DNA of 64,000 nucleotides from Streptomyces acidicola (GCF_009377235.1 NZ_VMNX01000011.1:1-64000); one strand, 5' to 3'; counted from the first letter of the stretch, positions 46,198 through 58,021 are shown. Numbers and translations: made by a program. The notes: a model not told the origin generated them from the sequence alone.

Positions 46198-46257
46198 TCG
46201 GTTCCGGCCGGGTTCCCGGGGCTCAATGGGCTCCAGGGGGCCAGGTCCCTCAGAGTG

Positions 46258-46311
46258 TTGTTCGTTTGACCGTTTAAGTTTCTTCTGTTCGATCTATTGA
46301 CGCTTTTTTCT
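46258..46311. promoter_or_regulatory. AT-rich promoter/operator region of the sugar operon
   Basis: An AT-rich island between regulator and binding-protein gene. GTTT recurs at near-regular spacing (TTCGTTTGACC, CGTTTAAGTTTC), resembling direct-repeat operators bound by DeoR-type HTHs. No reliable -35/-10 pair can be called by eye. Confidence 0.35.
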
Positions 46312-46358
46312 GCGCCGCTCAGGATGCCCGTAACCCAGCAACGACGCGGGAGGGGCTC

Positions 46359-47669
46359 ATGCGAAGTAGTCGCAAGGCCGGAGCGGCACTGTTCACGATT
46401 CTCGCCGTCCTGATGACGGGCTGCTCCGCCTCGGACAGCAGCACCAGCGCCAGGAACGGCCCGGTCCATCTCACGTTCTGGTCGGCGCTGCGCGGCACCC
46501 AGGAGGTCGTCGACGAGTACAACCGCATCCAGAACAAGGTGAGGGTCGACTACCAGCAGGTCCCCTCGGGTCCTCAGGGCGGCTGGGCCAAGCTCAGCAA
46601 CGCCGCCCGCGCCGGCAACGCGCCCGACGTCGCCACCATGGAGTACCCCCAGCTGCCCGGCTACGCCATCGACGGCGTGCCCCGCGACATCACCGATCTC
46701 CTGCCCGACTCGGCGCGCCGGAAGATCCTCCCGCAGGCGCTGGACCTCACCACCCTCGACGGACGCACGTACGCCGTGCCCGTGGACATCGAGCCGATGA
46801 TGTTCTTCTACCGCAAGGACGTGTTCACCAAGTACGACATCCCCGTCCCGAAGACCTGGACCGAGTTCGAGAGCGCGGCGCGCCAGCTCAAGAAGGCCCA
46901 GCCCCGTTCCCGTATCGCCAGCTTCTTCACCAACGGCTCGCAGCACATGGCCGGGTTCTCCTGGCAGGCCGGCGGCCAGTGGTTCAGGACATCCGGCGAC
47001 GCCTGGCAGATCTCCCTGGCCGACGCCCCGACCCGCAAGGTCGCCGCGTACTGGCAGGGCCTGGTGGACCAGGACCTGGTGCGGGTGGAGCCGGTGGACA
47101 GTCAGCAGTGGCGGGCGCATCTGCAGAACGGAGAGACCGTCGGCTACATGGCGGGCGCCTGGGCGGCGGGCTCGTTGATGAACTCCACCCCCAGCGGCAA
47201 GGGCAAGTGGGCCATCGCACCCCTCCCCCAGTGGGACCCGGCCAAGCCGTCCCTCGGTACCCAGGGCGGATCGACCTTCGCCGTCACCAAGGACAGCAAC
47301 CATCCCAAGGAGGCGCTGGAGTTCATCACGTGGATGGTCACCAGCCCGGACGCCCTGCGCGCCAAGCTCTCCAGCGGCATCAGCAGCGCGTTCCCCGTGG
47401 TGCCTGAACTGGTTCCCGTCGCCCGCAAGGAGATGGACACCAGCTACTACTCGGGCCAGGACATCTTCGGCCTCTTCCAGCAGTCCGCCCAGCTGATCTC
47501 CCCCCGGTGGAAGTGGGGGCCGCGCATGACCTCCACCATCACCTCCGTCGAGGACGGCTTCGCGAAGGCCGGAGCCGGCCGCGGCAGCATCGTCGAGGCG
47601 CTCCGTGAAGGGGAACGCAGGACGCTGCCCGACCTCAAGAGCCTCGGCCTGTCGGTCACTACCAACTGA
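46359..47669 (+). CDS. Sugar ABC transporter substrate-binding lipoprotein
   Basis: 436 aa, with signal peptide and lipobox LMTGC near residue 22. Family 1 solute-binding features: VHLTFWSALRGTQEVVDEYNR, MFFYRKDVFTKYDIPVPKTWTEF, VGYMAGAWAAGS. First gene of the six-gene operon; binds an unknown oligosaccharide, plausibly uronate-containing given the DUF2264 enzyme downstream. Confidence 0.9.
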   Translation: MRSSRKAGAALFTILAVLMTGCSASDSSTSARNGPVHLTFWSALRGTQEVVDEYNRIQNKVRVDYQQVPSGPQGGWAKLSNAARAGNAPDVATMEYPQLPGYAIDGVPRDITDLLPDSARRKILPQALDLTTLDGRTYAVPVDIEPMMFFYRKDVFTKYDIPVPKTWTEFESAARQLKKAQPRSRIASFFTNGSQHMAGFSWQAGGQWFRTSGDAWQISLADAPTRKVAAYWQGLVDQDLVRVEPVDSQQWRAHLQNGETVGYMAGAWAAGSLMNSTPSGKGKWAIAPLPQWDPAKPSLGTQGGSTFAVTKDSNHPKEALEFITWMVTSPDALRAKLSSGISSAFPVVPELVPVARKEMDTSYYSGQDIFGLFQQSAQLISPRWKWGPRMTSTITSVEDGFAKAGAGRGSIVEALREGERRTLPDLKSLGLSVTTN

Positions 47670-47678
47670 GGTGCACCC

Positions 47679-48647
47679 GTGAGCACAGTGATCTCACCAG
47701 GGCGACGCACGGCCACGACAGCGTCGTCCGCGAAACCCGCCCGTCCCCGTAGAGCCGGACGCCGACAGCAGGTGCTCGCCTGCGTCACGCTCATGGCCCC
47801 GTTCACGGCACTCCTCATCGCCGTGTTCCTCGTACCCGTCGGCTACGCCATCGGCCTCAGCCTTTTCGGCGAGGACCACAAGGGGCTGGGCTTCGGCGGC
47901 GGCACCACCGTCTTCACCGGGCTGCGCAGCTACCTCGCCGTGCTGCAGGACCCCAGCTTCGTGTCCGGGTTCGGCGCCATCGCCCTCTACTGCGTGATCT
48001 TCGTACCGGTCGTCGTGATCGGCGCGCTCGCGCTCGCCCTGCTCCTCGACTCCGGACTCGTCCGGCTGCGGCGCACCGCGCAGATGCTGCTGTACCTGCC
48101 GCACGCCGTACCCGGCATCATCGCCGCCGTCATCTGGCTGTACCTCTACACCCCCGGCCTCAGCCCGGTCATCAAGCTCCTCGCCCAGGGTGACATCACC
48201 GTCGACTTCCTGGGGATGAACACCGTGCTGCCGTCGATCGTCAACATCGCCCTGTGGAGCGGCCTCGGATACAACATGGTGATCTTCTACGCCGCACTCC
48301 AGGCAGTGCCGCGCGAGGTGATCGAGGCGGCACGGATCGACGGCGCCGGCGGCTTCCGCACCGCGCTCATGGTCAAGGTGCCCATCATCAAGGGATCCGT
48401 TCTGATGGTGTGCATGTTCGCCCTGATCGGCGCGCTCCAGCTGTTCACCGAGCCCATGCTGATGAACCAGGCCACGCCGATGGTCAACTCCCGCTTCACC
48501 CCGAACATGTACATCTACGACGCGGCCTTCCGCCGCAACAACTACGGACTGGCCTCCGCGGCCTCCGTCATCCTCCTCATCGTCACCTGCGCTCTGTCGT
48601 ACGCCGTGACTCGCTGGACCGGCCGCAAGGAACGGAGCGCGCGATGA
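47679..48647 (+). CDS. Sugar ABC transporter permease
   Basis: 322 aa, GTG start. MalF-type permease with the EAA loop VIEAARIDGAGGFRTALMVKVP. Basic N-terminal tail (RPRRAGRRQQ) then six membrane segments. The stop overlaps the next ATG. Confidence 0.9.
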   Translation: MSTVISPGRRTATTASSAKPARPRRAGRRQQVLACVTLMAPFTALLIAVFLVPVGYAIGLSLFGEDHKGLGFGGGTTVFTGLRSYLAVLQDPSFVSGFGAIALYCVIFVPVVVIGALALALLLDSGLVRLRRTAQMLLYLPHAVPGIIAAVIWLYLYTPGLSPVIKLLAQGDITVDFLGMNTVLPSIVNIALWSGLGYNMVIFYAALQAVPREVIEAARIDGAGGFRTALMVKVPIIKGSVLMVCMFALIGALQLFTEPMLMNQATPMVNSRFTPNMYIYDAAFRRNNYGLASAASVILLIVTCALSYAVTRWTGRKERSAR

Positions 48648-49540
48648 CCACACACCAGCTGATGCCCACGAAGGGGCTGACGGCCACCAACAGATCGACG
48701 TTCGCGAGCAGGCTCACGAGCCGTGCCGCCGCCAACACCATCGTCCTCATCGCGGCGCTCTACACGCTGCTGCCCGGTCTGTGGCTGCTGCTGGCCGCCA
48801 CCAAGAACTCCGACGCGCTCTTCAGCAGCGACATCCTCTCCTTCGGGGACTTCTCGCTCTGGCGCAACCTCACCGACCTGTTCGCCATGGAGGAGGGCAT
48901 CTACGGGCGGTGGTACGTCAACAGCCTGCTGTACGCGGTCGTCGGCGCCCTCGTCGGCTCGCTGATCAGCGTCTCCGCCGGGTACGCCTTCGACAAGTAC
49001 GAGTTCCGGCACAAGGAAAAGCTGTTCGGTCTCGTCCTCACCGGCGTCATGGTCCCGCAAACCGTGCTGGCCCTCCCGCTCTACCTGGTGGCCTCCGGAG
49101 TCGGCATGGTCAACACGTTCTGGGCGGTTTTCATCCCGGTCCTGTTCAACCCCTTCGGCGTGTACCTCGCCCGACTGCTCAGCAGCGGCTACGTACCCAA
49201 CGAGGTGCTGGAGGCCTCCCGGGTGGACGGCGCGGGCGAACTGCAGACGTATATCCGTGTCAGCCTGCGCATGCTCGGCCCCGGATTCGTCACCGTCTTC
49301 CTCTTCCAGCTCACCGCCATCTGGAACAACTTCTTCCTGCCCATGGTGATGCTCTCCGACCAGGACCTCTATCCACTCAGCCTCGGGCTCTACACCTGGA
49401 ACAGTTCCGCCACCGTCTCACCCGAGTACTACCCGCTCGTCGTCATCGGCTCGCTGCTCGCCGTGGTGCCGCTGATCGTCGCGTTCATCACTCTGCAGCG
49501 CTACTGGAAGTCAGGTCTCACCGCAGGGAGCGTCAAGTGA
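48644..49540 (+). CDS. Sugar ABC transporter permease
   Basis: 298 aa, ATG overlapping the previous stop (ATGA). MalG-type permease with EAA-like VLEASRVDGAGELQTYIRVSL. Ends overlapping the dehydrogenase GTG. No ATPase gene in the operon; a shared MsiK is expected. Confidence 0.9.
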   Translation: MTTHQLMPTKGLTATNRSTFASRLTSRAAANTIVLIAALYTLLPGLWLLLAATKNSDALFSSDILSFGDFSLWRNLTDLFAMEEGIYGRWYVNSLLYAVVGALVGSLISVSAGYAFDKYEFRHKEKLFGLVLTGVMVPQTVLALPLYLVASGVGMVNTFWAVFIPVLFNPFGVYLARLLSSGYVPNEVLEASRVDGAGELQTYIRVSLRMLGPGFVTVFLFQLTAIWNNFFLPMVMLSDQDLYPLSLGLYTWNSSATVSPEYYPLVVIGSLLAVVPLIVAFITLQRYWKSGLTAGSVK

Positions 49541-50568
49541 CCCACCCCGACCTCCGGCCCCACACACGCCCGCGCGCCGTGCTCGCCATGGCGCGGAAGA
49601 CCGCGCAACAGGTCCTCGACACGGACGTACGGGCCCGGCTGGCCGCCCTCACCGACATCGACCCGAACCTCGTCCTGGACGATCTCACCACCCCCACCGC
49701 ACACCGCGCGCTCGCCGACGCCGAACTGCTCATCACCGGCTGGGGCTGCCCGCCCATCGACGCGGCGGCACTGGACGCCGCACCCCGGCTGCGCGCGGTC
49801 GTGCACACCGCCGGGACCGTACGCCACCACATCACCGCCGCGTGCTGGGAGCGCGGACTCACGGTGTCCTCCGCGGCCGTGGCCAACGCCGTACCGGTCG
49901 CCGAGTACACCCTCGCCATGATCCTGCTCGCCAACAAACGGGTCCTCGACACCGCCCGTCTCTACCGCCTCGAACGCCGCCGCACCGACTGGAACGAACG
50001 GCACCCGGAGGCGGGCAACTACCGCAGGACCGTGGGCATTCTGAGTGCCTCGATCATCGGACGCCGCGTCATCGACCTGCTCCGCCCGCACGACCTGACG
50101 GTGCTGCTCCACGACCCCTACGTCAGTGACACCGAGGCCCGTGACCTCGGGGCGCAGCCGGTCTCCCTTCCGGAGCTGTTCACTGCCAGCGATGTCCTGA
50201 GCGTCCACACACCGCTGCTGCCCGAGACGCGGGGCCTGGTCAGCCGCGAGTTCCTGGGAAGGATGCGTACGGGCAGCACGCTGATCAACACCGCGCGCGG
50301 GGCCGTCGTCGACCAGGCCGCCCTCACCGACGAGGTGGTGTCCGGGCGGCTCCACGCGATCCTGGACGTCACCGAGCCGGAGGTACTGCCTGCCGACTCG
50401 CCGCTGTGGGACTGCCCGGGTGCCCTCATCACCCCGCACATCGCCGGCTCGAAGGGCGGGGAACTGCGCCGCCTGGCCGACCTGGCGCTGGCCGAGGTCG
50501 AGTCGTACGCCCTCGGCCGCCCCTTCGCCCATCCCGTCCGGCCCGAACACCTGGCCCGCCTCGCCTGA
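49537..50568 (+). CDS. D-isomer-specific 2-hydroxyacid dehydrogenase family protein
   Basis: 343 aa, GTG overlapping the permease stop. Catalytic Arg in NTARGAVVD, Glu in VTEPEVLP and His in TPHIAGSKGG are all present. The dinucleotide motif is altered: VGILSASIIGRRV instead of GxGxxG, a variant seen in sugar-operon members. Likely oxidises or reduces a sugar acid released in the cytoplasm. Not a biosynthetic SerA, judging by operon and missing ACT domain. Confidence 0.83.
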   Translation: MTHPDLRPHTRPRAVLAMARKTAQQVLDTDVRARLAALTDIDPNLVLDDLTTPTAHRALADAELLITGWGCPPIDAAALDAAPRLRAVVHTAGTVRHHITAACWERGLTVSSAAVANAVPVAEYTLAMILLANKRVLDTARLYRLERRRTDWNERHPEAGNYRRTVGILSASIIGRRVIDLLRPHDLTVLLHDPYVSDTEARDLGAQPVSLPELFTASDVLSVHTPLLPETRGLVSREFLGRMRTGSTLINTARGAVVDQAALTDEVVSGRLHAILDVTEPEVLPADSPLWDCPGALITPHIAGSKGGELRRLADLALAEVESYALGRPFAHPVRPEHLARLA

Positions 50569-50592
50569 GCCCCGACGAAACGAACAGGAGAC

Positions 50593-52548
50593 GTGGCCCC
50601 ACCCATGCTTGAACACCCCCTCCCCACGGCCCCCGAGGAAGACCGCACCCTCAGCCCGCACACCGGATACACCCGCGCCCACTGGGAAGCCACCGCCGAC
50701 CAGCTGCTGACCGCCGCCCTCCGCTACGCCACCCCCGGCCACGCCCTGATCGACCTGCCCGGACCGCCCTCGAAGTCGGGGGTGCGCTCCGACGGCCTGG
50801 AGGGGTTCGCGCGTACGTTCCTGCTCGCCGCGTTCCGCACGGCCGGTGCGTCCGGCAAGGACCCGCACGGCTTCCTGGAGCGCTACACCGCCGGCCTGGT
50901 GCGCGGCACCCGCTCCCCCGGCCGGGACGACGCCGAGTCCTGGCCGGAGATCGGGCACCACGGCATCCAGGGCCAGCCGATGGTGGAGTCCGCCTCCGTG
51001 GCGCTGGCGCTGCGGCTGACCGCGCCCTGGACCTGGGACACCCTGCCCGCTGCCGACCAGGACCGTGTGGAACGGTGGCTGCGCGGCGCGCTCAGGCACA
51101 CGCCCGCCCCCAACAACTGGTACCTCTTCCCGTTGACCGTCGCGGGCTTCCTGGAATCCGTCGGGCGCGGCGACGCCGAGACACGGCACGCGATCGAGCG
51201 CGGGCTCGCCCTGCTGGACGGCTGGTACCAGGGGCAGGGCTGGTACTCCGACGGTGACGGCCGGTCCTTCGACCACTACAACGGCTGGGCCCTCCACTTC
51301 TACCCGCTGCTCCACGCCCACCTCGTGGGGGACCAGGCGCTGCTCGACCGGCTCGGCCCGCGGCTGCGGGAGTTCCTCGACGGCTTCGCGTTGCTCTTCG
51401 ACGCGAACGGCGCGCCCATCCACCACGGGCGCTCCCTGACGTACCGCTTCGCCGCCGTCACCGCCGTGGCCCTCGGTGCCCTCACCGGCCAGACCCCGCT
51501 CGCCCCCGGCGTCACCCGGCGGATCCTCAGCGGGGCGCTGCGCCACTTCCTCGACCGCTCCGCGCTGACCTCGGACGGCGTGCTCAGCCTGGGCTGGTAC
51601 GGCCCGCACGAGGCGACCCTCCAGCGCTACTCCGGGCCCGGCTCCCCGTACTGGGCCTCCAAGGGCTTCCTCGGCCTGCTCCTCCCGCCCGAGGACCCGG
51701 TGTGGACCGCGACCGAGGAGAACGCGCCCGTCGAGGGGCCCGACAGCACGCTCGCCCTCCCGGCTCCCGGGCTGCTGATCCAGACCACTGGCCGGGACGG
51801 CCTGGCGCGCCTGCACAACCACGGCAGCTTCAAGCGGGACCTCCGGGAACCGGAGCGCGCCCCCGGCAACCCGCTCTACGCCCGTCTCGCGTACTCCACG
51901 CGCACCGGCCCGACCAGCGCCGCCAACACCCCGGACAACGACATCGCGCTCCAGGCGCGTGGAACCCGCAGTGCCCGGCTGCGCATCACCCCCCTCGCCG
52001 CCGGCCCCGACTGGCTCGCCTCATGGCACAGGCCGGTCTTCCCCGAGGGCGGTCCCGCCCTCCCCTCGGCCCGGATCGAGAGCCTCACACTGGCCCGCGG
52101 CCGTCTCGAACTGCGAGTGCACCGCACGGTGGGCGTACCGGCCGGAACGCCGATCCACCACAGCGGTTGGGCCGTCGCCCTCGCGCCGGGCGCGGCCGCC
52201 GAAACCGAACAGACCGCGGAGGTACGGCTCGACGGACCGGAGGTGACCAGTCAGCTGTTCGGCCTGTACGGCTGGCAGACGCAGCGCGCGGTCCGCGCAC
52301 CGCAGGGCACGGCCTACGGACCCTGGGCCCTCGTTCCCGAACTCACCGGAACCGTGGGGGCGGACCCGGCCGGCACGGTGTTCGCCGCGCTGGCCTCCCT
52401 CACCGGCGAACCCGGCGCGTCCCCGCTCACCGGGCTGGCCACCGCCGAGGTGAGCGGCCTCACCGTCGTCGTCCGCTGGGCCGACGGAGGCCGTACGGTC
52501 GTGGACTTCGGCACCGAGGTGCCCTCGGTCACCGAGGAGGCGGTGTGA
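50593..52548 (+). CDS. DUF2264 protein (GH154-type glycosidase candidate)
   Basis: About 651 aa. The N-terminal (alpha/alpha)6-like half has GLEGFARTFLLAAFR, EIGHHGIQGQPMVESASVALAL, NNWYLFPLTVAGFLE and YSDGDGRSFDHYNGWALHFYP, which match DUF2264. Members of this family have been placed in GH154 (beta-glucuronidase). The C-terminal half is beta-rich. No signal peptide, so it acts on imported oligosaccharide. GTG 50593 sits 2 bases from AGGAG; ATG 50605 is 14 away; neither spacing is ideal. Confidence 0.78.
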   Translation: MAPPMLEHPLPTAPEEDRTLSPHTGYTRAHWEATADQLLTAALRYATPGHALIDLPGPPSKSGVRSDGLEGFARTFLLAAFRTAGASGKDPHGFLERYTAGLVRGTRSPGRDDAESWPEIGHHGIQGQPMVESASVALALRLTAPWTWDTLPAADQDRVERWLRGALRHTPAPNNWYLFPLTVAGFLESVGRGDAETRHAIERGLALLDGWYQGQGWYSDGDGRSFDHYNGWALHFYPLLHAHLVGDQALLDRLGPRLREFLDGFALLFDANGAPIHHGRSLTYRFAAVTAVALGALTGQTPLAPGVTRRILSGALRHFLDRSALTSDGVLSLGWYGPHEATLQRYSGPGSPYWASKGFLGLLLPPEDPVWTATEENAPVEGPDSTLALPAPGLLIQTTGRDGLARLHNHGSFKRDLREPERAPGNPLYARLAYSTRTGPTSAANTPDNDIALQARGTRSARLRITPLAAGPDWLASWHRPVFPEGGPALPSARIESLTLARGRLELRVHRTVGVPAGTPIHHSGWAVALAPGAAAETEQTAEVRLDGPEVTSQLFGLYGWQTQRAVRAPQGTAYGPWALVPELTGTVGADPAGTVFAALASLTGEPGASPLTGLATAEVSGLTVVVRWADGGRTVVDFGTEVPSVTEEAV

Positions 52549-53336
52549 AGGGCGTGATGCCGCGCCTCGGCCTGTGCTCCGTCACCCTCCGCCACGTGGA
52601 CGTGGCCGGGGTCCTCGCGGCGGCGGTCGAGGCGGGCCTGGACTGTGTCGAGTGGGGCGCCGACATCCACGTACCGGCGGGGGACGAGGCCGCCGCCTCC
52701 CGGGTCCGGGCCGCCACCGAGGAAGCGGGCCTCGCGGTCGCCTCCTACGGTTCGTACTACCGGGCCGGGAGCACCGACCCCGCGTCGTTCGACGGCGTCC
52801 TGCGTTCCGCCGTGCTGCTGGGGGCGCCCCGGATACGGATCTGGGCGGGGGCGACGGGCACCGACGAGACCTCACCCGAGGGACGGACGGCGGTCATCGA
52901 GGACACCCGCCGGGCGGCGAAACTGGCGGCCGAAGCGGGCGTCCAGCTCGCCTACGAGTTCCACCGCAACACCCTCACCGACGGAGCCGACCGCACCCTG
53001 CGGCTGCTCAACGCGGTGGACCACCCCGACGTCCGCACCTACTGGCAGCCACCGCTCGACCTTCCCGACGCGGAGGCCATCGCCGGTCTCGACACCGTGA
53101 TCGACCGGGTTGCCGCCGTGCACGCCTTCTCCTGGTGGCCCGGCACCACCCGCCACCCGCTCTCCACCCGCGCCGAACTGTGGCGTGCGGTTCTCGCCCG
53201 CCTGCGGACGCGGCGCCGGCCGCTGGACGTCCTTCTCGAGTTCGTCCCCGAGAACGACGAGAAGGTCCTCGCCCGCGAGGCCAGGACCCTGAGGTCCCTG
53301 GCCGCCGAAGACGGAGCGGGCGAGGGCTCGGAGTGA
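52545..53336 (+). CDS. Sugar phosphate isomerase/epimerase (xylose-isomerase-like TIM barrel)
   Basis: 263 aa, GTG start overlapping the DUF2264 stop (GTGA) with GAGGAGG upstream. TIM-barrel AP-endonuclease-2 fold: DCVEWGADIHVP, YEFHRNTLTDG, LEFVPENDE carry metal-ligand Glu/His. Probably isomerises or epimerises the sugar released by the operon enzymes. Last gene before a strong terminator. Confidence 0.83.
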   Translation: MKGVMPRLGLCSVTLRHVDVAGVLAAAVEAGLDCVEWGADIHVPAGDEAAASRVRAATEEAGLAVASYGSYYRAGSTDPASFDGVLRSAVLLGAPRIRIWAGATGTDETSPEGRTAVIEDTRRAAKLAAEAGVQLAYEFHRNTLTDGADRTLRLLNAVDHPDVRTYWQPPLDLPDAEAIAGLDTVIDRVAAVHAFSWWPGTTRHPLSTRAELWRAVLARLRTRRRPLDVLLEFVPENDEKVLAREARTLRSLAAEDGAGEGSE

Positions 53337-53338
53337 AC

Positions 53339-53368
53339 GGGTGACGGAGCTTTCCGGCTCCGTCACCC
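53339..53368. terminator. Terminator between the sugar operon and nadE
   Basis: 12-bp perfect stem (GGTGACGGAGC core) with a 6-base loop, followed by TT; lies between two convergent genes. Confidence 0.75.
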
Positions 53369-53375
53369 TTACCGG

Positions 53376-55421
<2,046 letters not shown>

Positions 55422-55478
55422 GATGCGAAGTGCCCCTTCCCGGCAGCTCCATGTGGCTGAGCATGTCACTCAGCACCG

Positions 55479-55937
55479 TCAGTCGGCGCGGACCGGCCTT
55501 TCGAAGAAGGTCTCCAGTACGACCGTCGCCTGCGTCCCGCTCACGCCCTCGATCAGGTAGAGCCGCCGCAGAACGTCCTGCAACTGCTCCGTGGTGGCCG
55601 TGCGCACCTTCACGAGGACGGAGGCGGTGCCCGCGATGATGTGGGCTTCCTGAATCTCGGGGATGGCGGCGAAGGATTCGGTCGCGTCCCCCATCCAGGC
55701 CGATGAGTCGACCATGACGAAGGCGAGTACACCGCGCCCGAGGGCGGTCGGGTCGACATCCACGGTCGTGCGGCGGATGACACCGCGTTCACGGAGCTTG
55801 CGTACGCGATCATGAGCCGCGCCGGCTGACAGGCCGACCACTTTTCCGAGCGTCGCGTAGGCCTGTGTGGCGTCACGCTGAAGCTCTGCGATCAGTGCTC
55901 TGTCGACGTCGTCCACGATCCCGTTGCCCATCCCCAT
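55479..55937 (-). CDS. Lrp/AsnC-family regulator
   Basis: 152 aa: N-terminal HTH (LQRDATQAYATLGKVVGLSAGAAHDRVRKLRERGVI) and C-terminal RAM domain with VLVKVRT and GVSGTQATVVLETFFERP. Likely senses an amino acid. 57 bp upstream of nadE in the same direction; possible co-transcription. Confidence 0.87.
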   Translation of the reverse strand: MGMGNGIVDDVDRALIAELQRDATQAYATLGKVVGLSAGAAHDRVRKLRERGVIRRTTVDVDPTALGRGVLAFVMVDSSAWMGDATESFAAIPEIQEAHIIAGTASVLVKVRTATTEQLQDVLRRLYLIEGVSGTQATVVLETFFERPVRAD

Positions 55938-56013
55938 GCCTTCACGATATCCGGTTCGGACACACTAAGATCACACCGAACGGCATTCAGCCACCCTGGG
56001 AGAGGGGTAGTGC

Positions 56014-56931
56014 ATGTCCGGCGATCTGGTCAAAAATCTGTACGAGGTTCTGGACGAGCGGTTTCTCACCGGGAGGTGCGCCAACGGTGACGCACGGCTG
56101 GAGCGGCTGCACTCCGACTGCCGCTGGGCCGAGGGGCCGCTCTATCTGCCCGCCTGGCGGCAGCTGATCTGGAGCGACATTCCCAACGACCGCCTGCTGC
56201 GCTGGGACGAGACAACGGGCGCGATCGGGGTCTTCCGCTCCCCGGCCGGGCACGTCAACGGCAACACCCTCGACCGTGAGGGCCGGCTGGTGAGCTGTGA
56301 GCAGGGCAACCGCCGGGTCACCCGCACCGAGCACGACGGCCGCCTCACCGTGCTCGCCGACCGCTTCGAGGGCAGGCGTCTCAACAGCCCGAACGACGCC
56401 GTCGTGCGCTCCGACGGGTCGGTCTGGTTCACGGACCCGGACTTCGGGATCACCAGCGATTACGAGGGCCACCGTGCCGAGAGTGAGATCGGCGCCTGTG
56501 ACGTCTATCGGATCGACCCCGTGACGGGCGGGGTCCACCGGGTCGCGGACGGTTTCGGCGGACCGAACGGCCTGGTCTTCTCACCGGACGAGAAGCTGTT
56601 GTACGTCGCCGACACGAAAGCCGGACAGATCCGCGTCTTCGACGTGCAGGACGATCGCGCCCTCTCGCAGGGCAGGGTTTTCGCCGAGCGCGCCGCCGAC
56701 GGTTTCGACAACATCCGCTGCGACGACCAGGGGCGGCTGTGGGCCGCCGCGTTCGACGACGGGGTGCACTGCTACCACCCCGACGGCACCCTCATCGGAA
56801 AGCTGCACGTGCCCGAGCCGGTGTCGAACATCGCGTTCGGCGGCCCGAAGAACAACCGGCTGTTCATCACGGCGACGACCTCGCTGTACTCACTCATGAT
56901 GTCCGTGACGGGCCTGCCCCGGGTGCTGTGA
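56014..56931 (+). CDS. SMP-30/gluconolactonase family lactonase
   Basis: 305-aa beta-propeller. Metal ligands are recognisable: Glu in CRWAEGPLYLP, Asn in NSPNDAVV, Asp in VFSPDEKLLYVADT. Hydrolyses a sugar lactone. AGAGGGG box before ATG. Divergent from the Lrp gene and convergent with hemC; not clearly part of the sugar operon. Confidence 0.87.
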   Translation: MSGDLVKNLYEVLDERFLTGRCANGDARLERLHSDCRWAEGPLYLPAWRQLIWSDIPNDRLLRWDETTGAIGVFRSPAGHVNGNTLDREGRLVSCEQGNRRVTRTEHDGRLTVLADRFEGRRLNSPNDAVVRSDGSVWFTDPDFGITSDYEGHRAESEIGACDVYRIDPVTGGVHRVADGFGGPNGLVFSPDEKLLYVADTKAGQIRVFDVQDDRALSQGRVFAERAADGFDNIRCDDQGRLWAAAFDDGVHCYHPDGTLIGKLHVPEPVSNIAFGGPKNNRLFITATTSLYSLMMSVTGLPRVL

Positions 56932-56964
56932 CAGCCGTACGACCGTGCCGCCGTCACCGTCCCG

Positions 56965-57900
56965 TCAGTGGGGGATCGAGTCGATCAACTCGCGGGCGCC
57001 CTGGCGCAGGAGGGTGACGGCGACCGCGGTGCCCAGGGTGGCCGGGTCGAGACGGCCGGCCCATTCGTGGGCGTTGAGGACGGTCTTGCCGTCGGGGGTG
57101 AACACGCAGGCGCGCAGGGACAGTTCGCCGTTGCGTCCGACCTTGGCGTAGCCGGCGATGGGCGAGTTGCAGTGCCCCTGGAGGACGTGGAGGAACATGC
57201 GCTCGGCGGTGGCCTCGCGGTGGGTGTCGGGGTGGCCGAGGGCGCTGACGGTGTCGATGAGACCGGTGTCGTCCTCGCGGCACTGGAGGGCGAGGATTCC
57301 GGCACCGATCGGGGGCATCATCACGTCGGCCGGCAGGACCTCACTGATGACGTCCGGGCGGTTGATGCGTTCGAGGCCGGAGACGGCCAGCAGGAGGGCG
57401 TCGGCGTCACCGGCGGCGAGTTTGTCGAGGCGCCGGTTGGCGTTGCCGCGCATGGGGACGCACCGCAAGTGAGGGTGGGAAGCGGCCAGTTGGGCGATGC
57501 GGCGCACGGAGGAAGTGCCGATGCGAGTGCCGTCCGGCAGCTCGTCGAGGGTGAGGCCACCGGGGTGGACGAGGGCGTCGCGGATGTCGTCGCGTTTCAG
57601 GAACGCGGCGAAGACGGTTCCGGCGGGGAGCGGGCGGTCGGCGGGGATGTCCTTGACGCAGTGCACCGCGAGGTCCGCCTGCCCGGCGAGAAGGGCGGCG
57701 TCGACCTCCTTGGTGAACGCCCCCTTGCCCTCGACCTTCGCGAGGTCGCCCATCCACTTGTCGCCGGTCGTCTTCACCGGCACGACCTCGGTGCGGATGC
57801 CTGGGTGAAGCGCGGCCAGCTCGGCGCGGACGCGCTCCACCTGGGCGAGTGCCATGGGCGAGTCACGGGAGACGATGCGGATCAGCTCGGAGGCGGTCAT
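56965..57900 (-). CDS. hemC: Porphobilinogen deaminase (hydroxymethylbilane synthase), stand-alone copy
   Basis: 311 aa. The cofactor-attachment Cys is in [12 protein letters not shown], with [28 protein letters not shown] and [11 protein letters not shown], the usual substrate-binding Arg residues. Polymerises four porphobilinogen units. No other hem gene lies nearby, so this may be a second copy beside the hem operon copy found in Streptomyces. ATG 57900 preferred over 57909. Confidence 0.9.
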   Translation of the reverse strand: MTASELIRIVSRDSPMALAQVERVRAELAALHPGIRTEVVPVKTTGDKWMGDLAKVEGKGAFTKEVDAALLAGQADLAVHCVKDIPADRPLPAGTVFAAFLKRDDIRDALVHPGGLTLDELPDGTRIGTSSVRRIAQLAASHPHLRCVPMRGNANRRLDKLAAGDADALLLAVSGLERINRPDVISEVLPADVMMPPIGAGILALQCREDDTGLIDTVSALGHPDTHREATAERMFLHVLQGHCNSPIAGYAKVGRNGELSLRACVFTPDGKTVLNAHEWAGRLDPATLGTAVAVTLLRQGARELIDSIPH

Positions 57901-58021
57901 GCCGTCCACGTTAGGCCCTCACACTCGGGCCCCGAGGAGCAATCCGGTGGCTCGGCTCGGCGGTGTGACCCAGAAGTCGGAGTTCTCGATCTGGTGTGCG
58001 CTCGACCTCGGAGACACCCGG

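Noticed and set aside
49537-50568. D-3-phosphoglycerate dehydrogenase (serA)
   Set aside because: No C-terminal ACT domain, altered nucleotide motif, and sits inside a sugar-catabolic operon.
46359-53336. Broken ABC operon because no ATPase gene is present
   Set aside because: Streptomyces sugar importers commonly share the MsiK ATPase encoded elsewhere; the same absence occurs in the 95-3151 importer.
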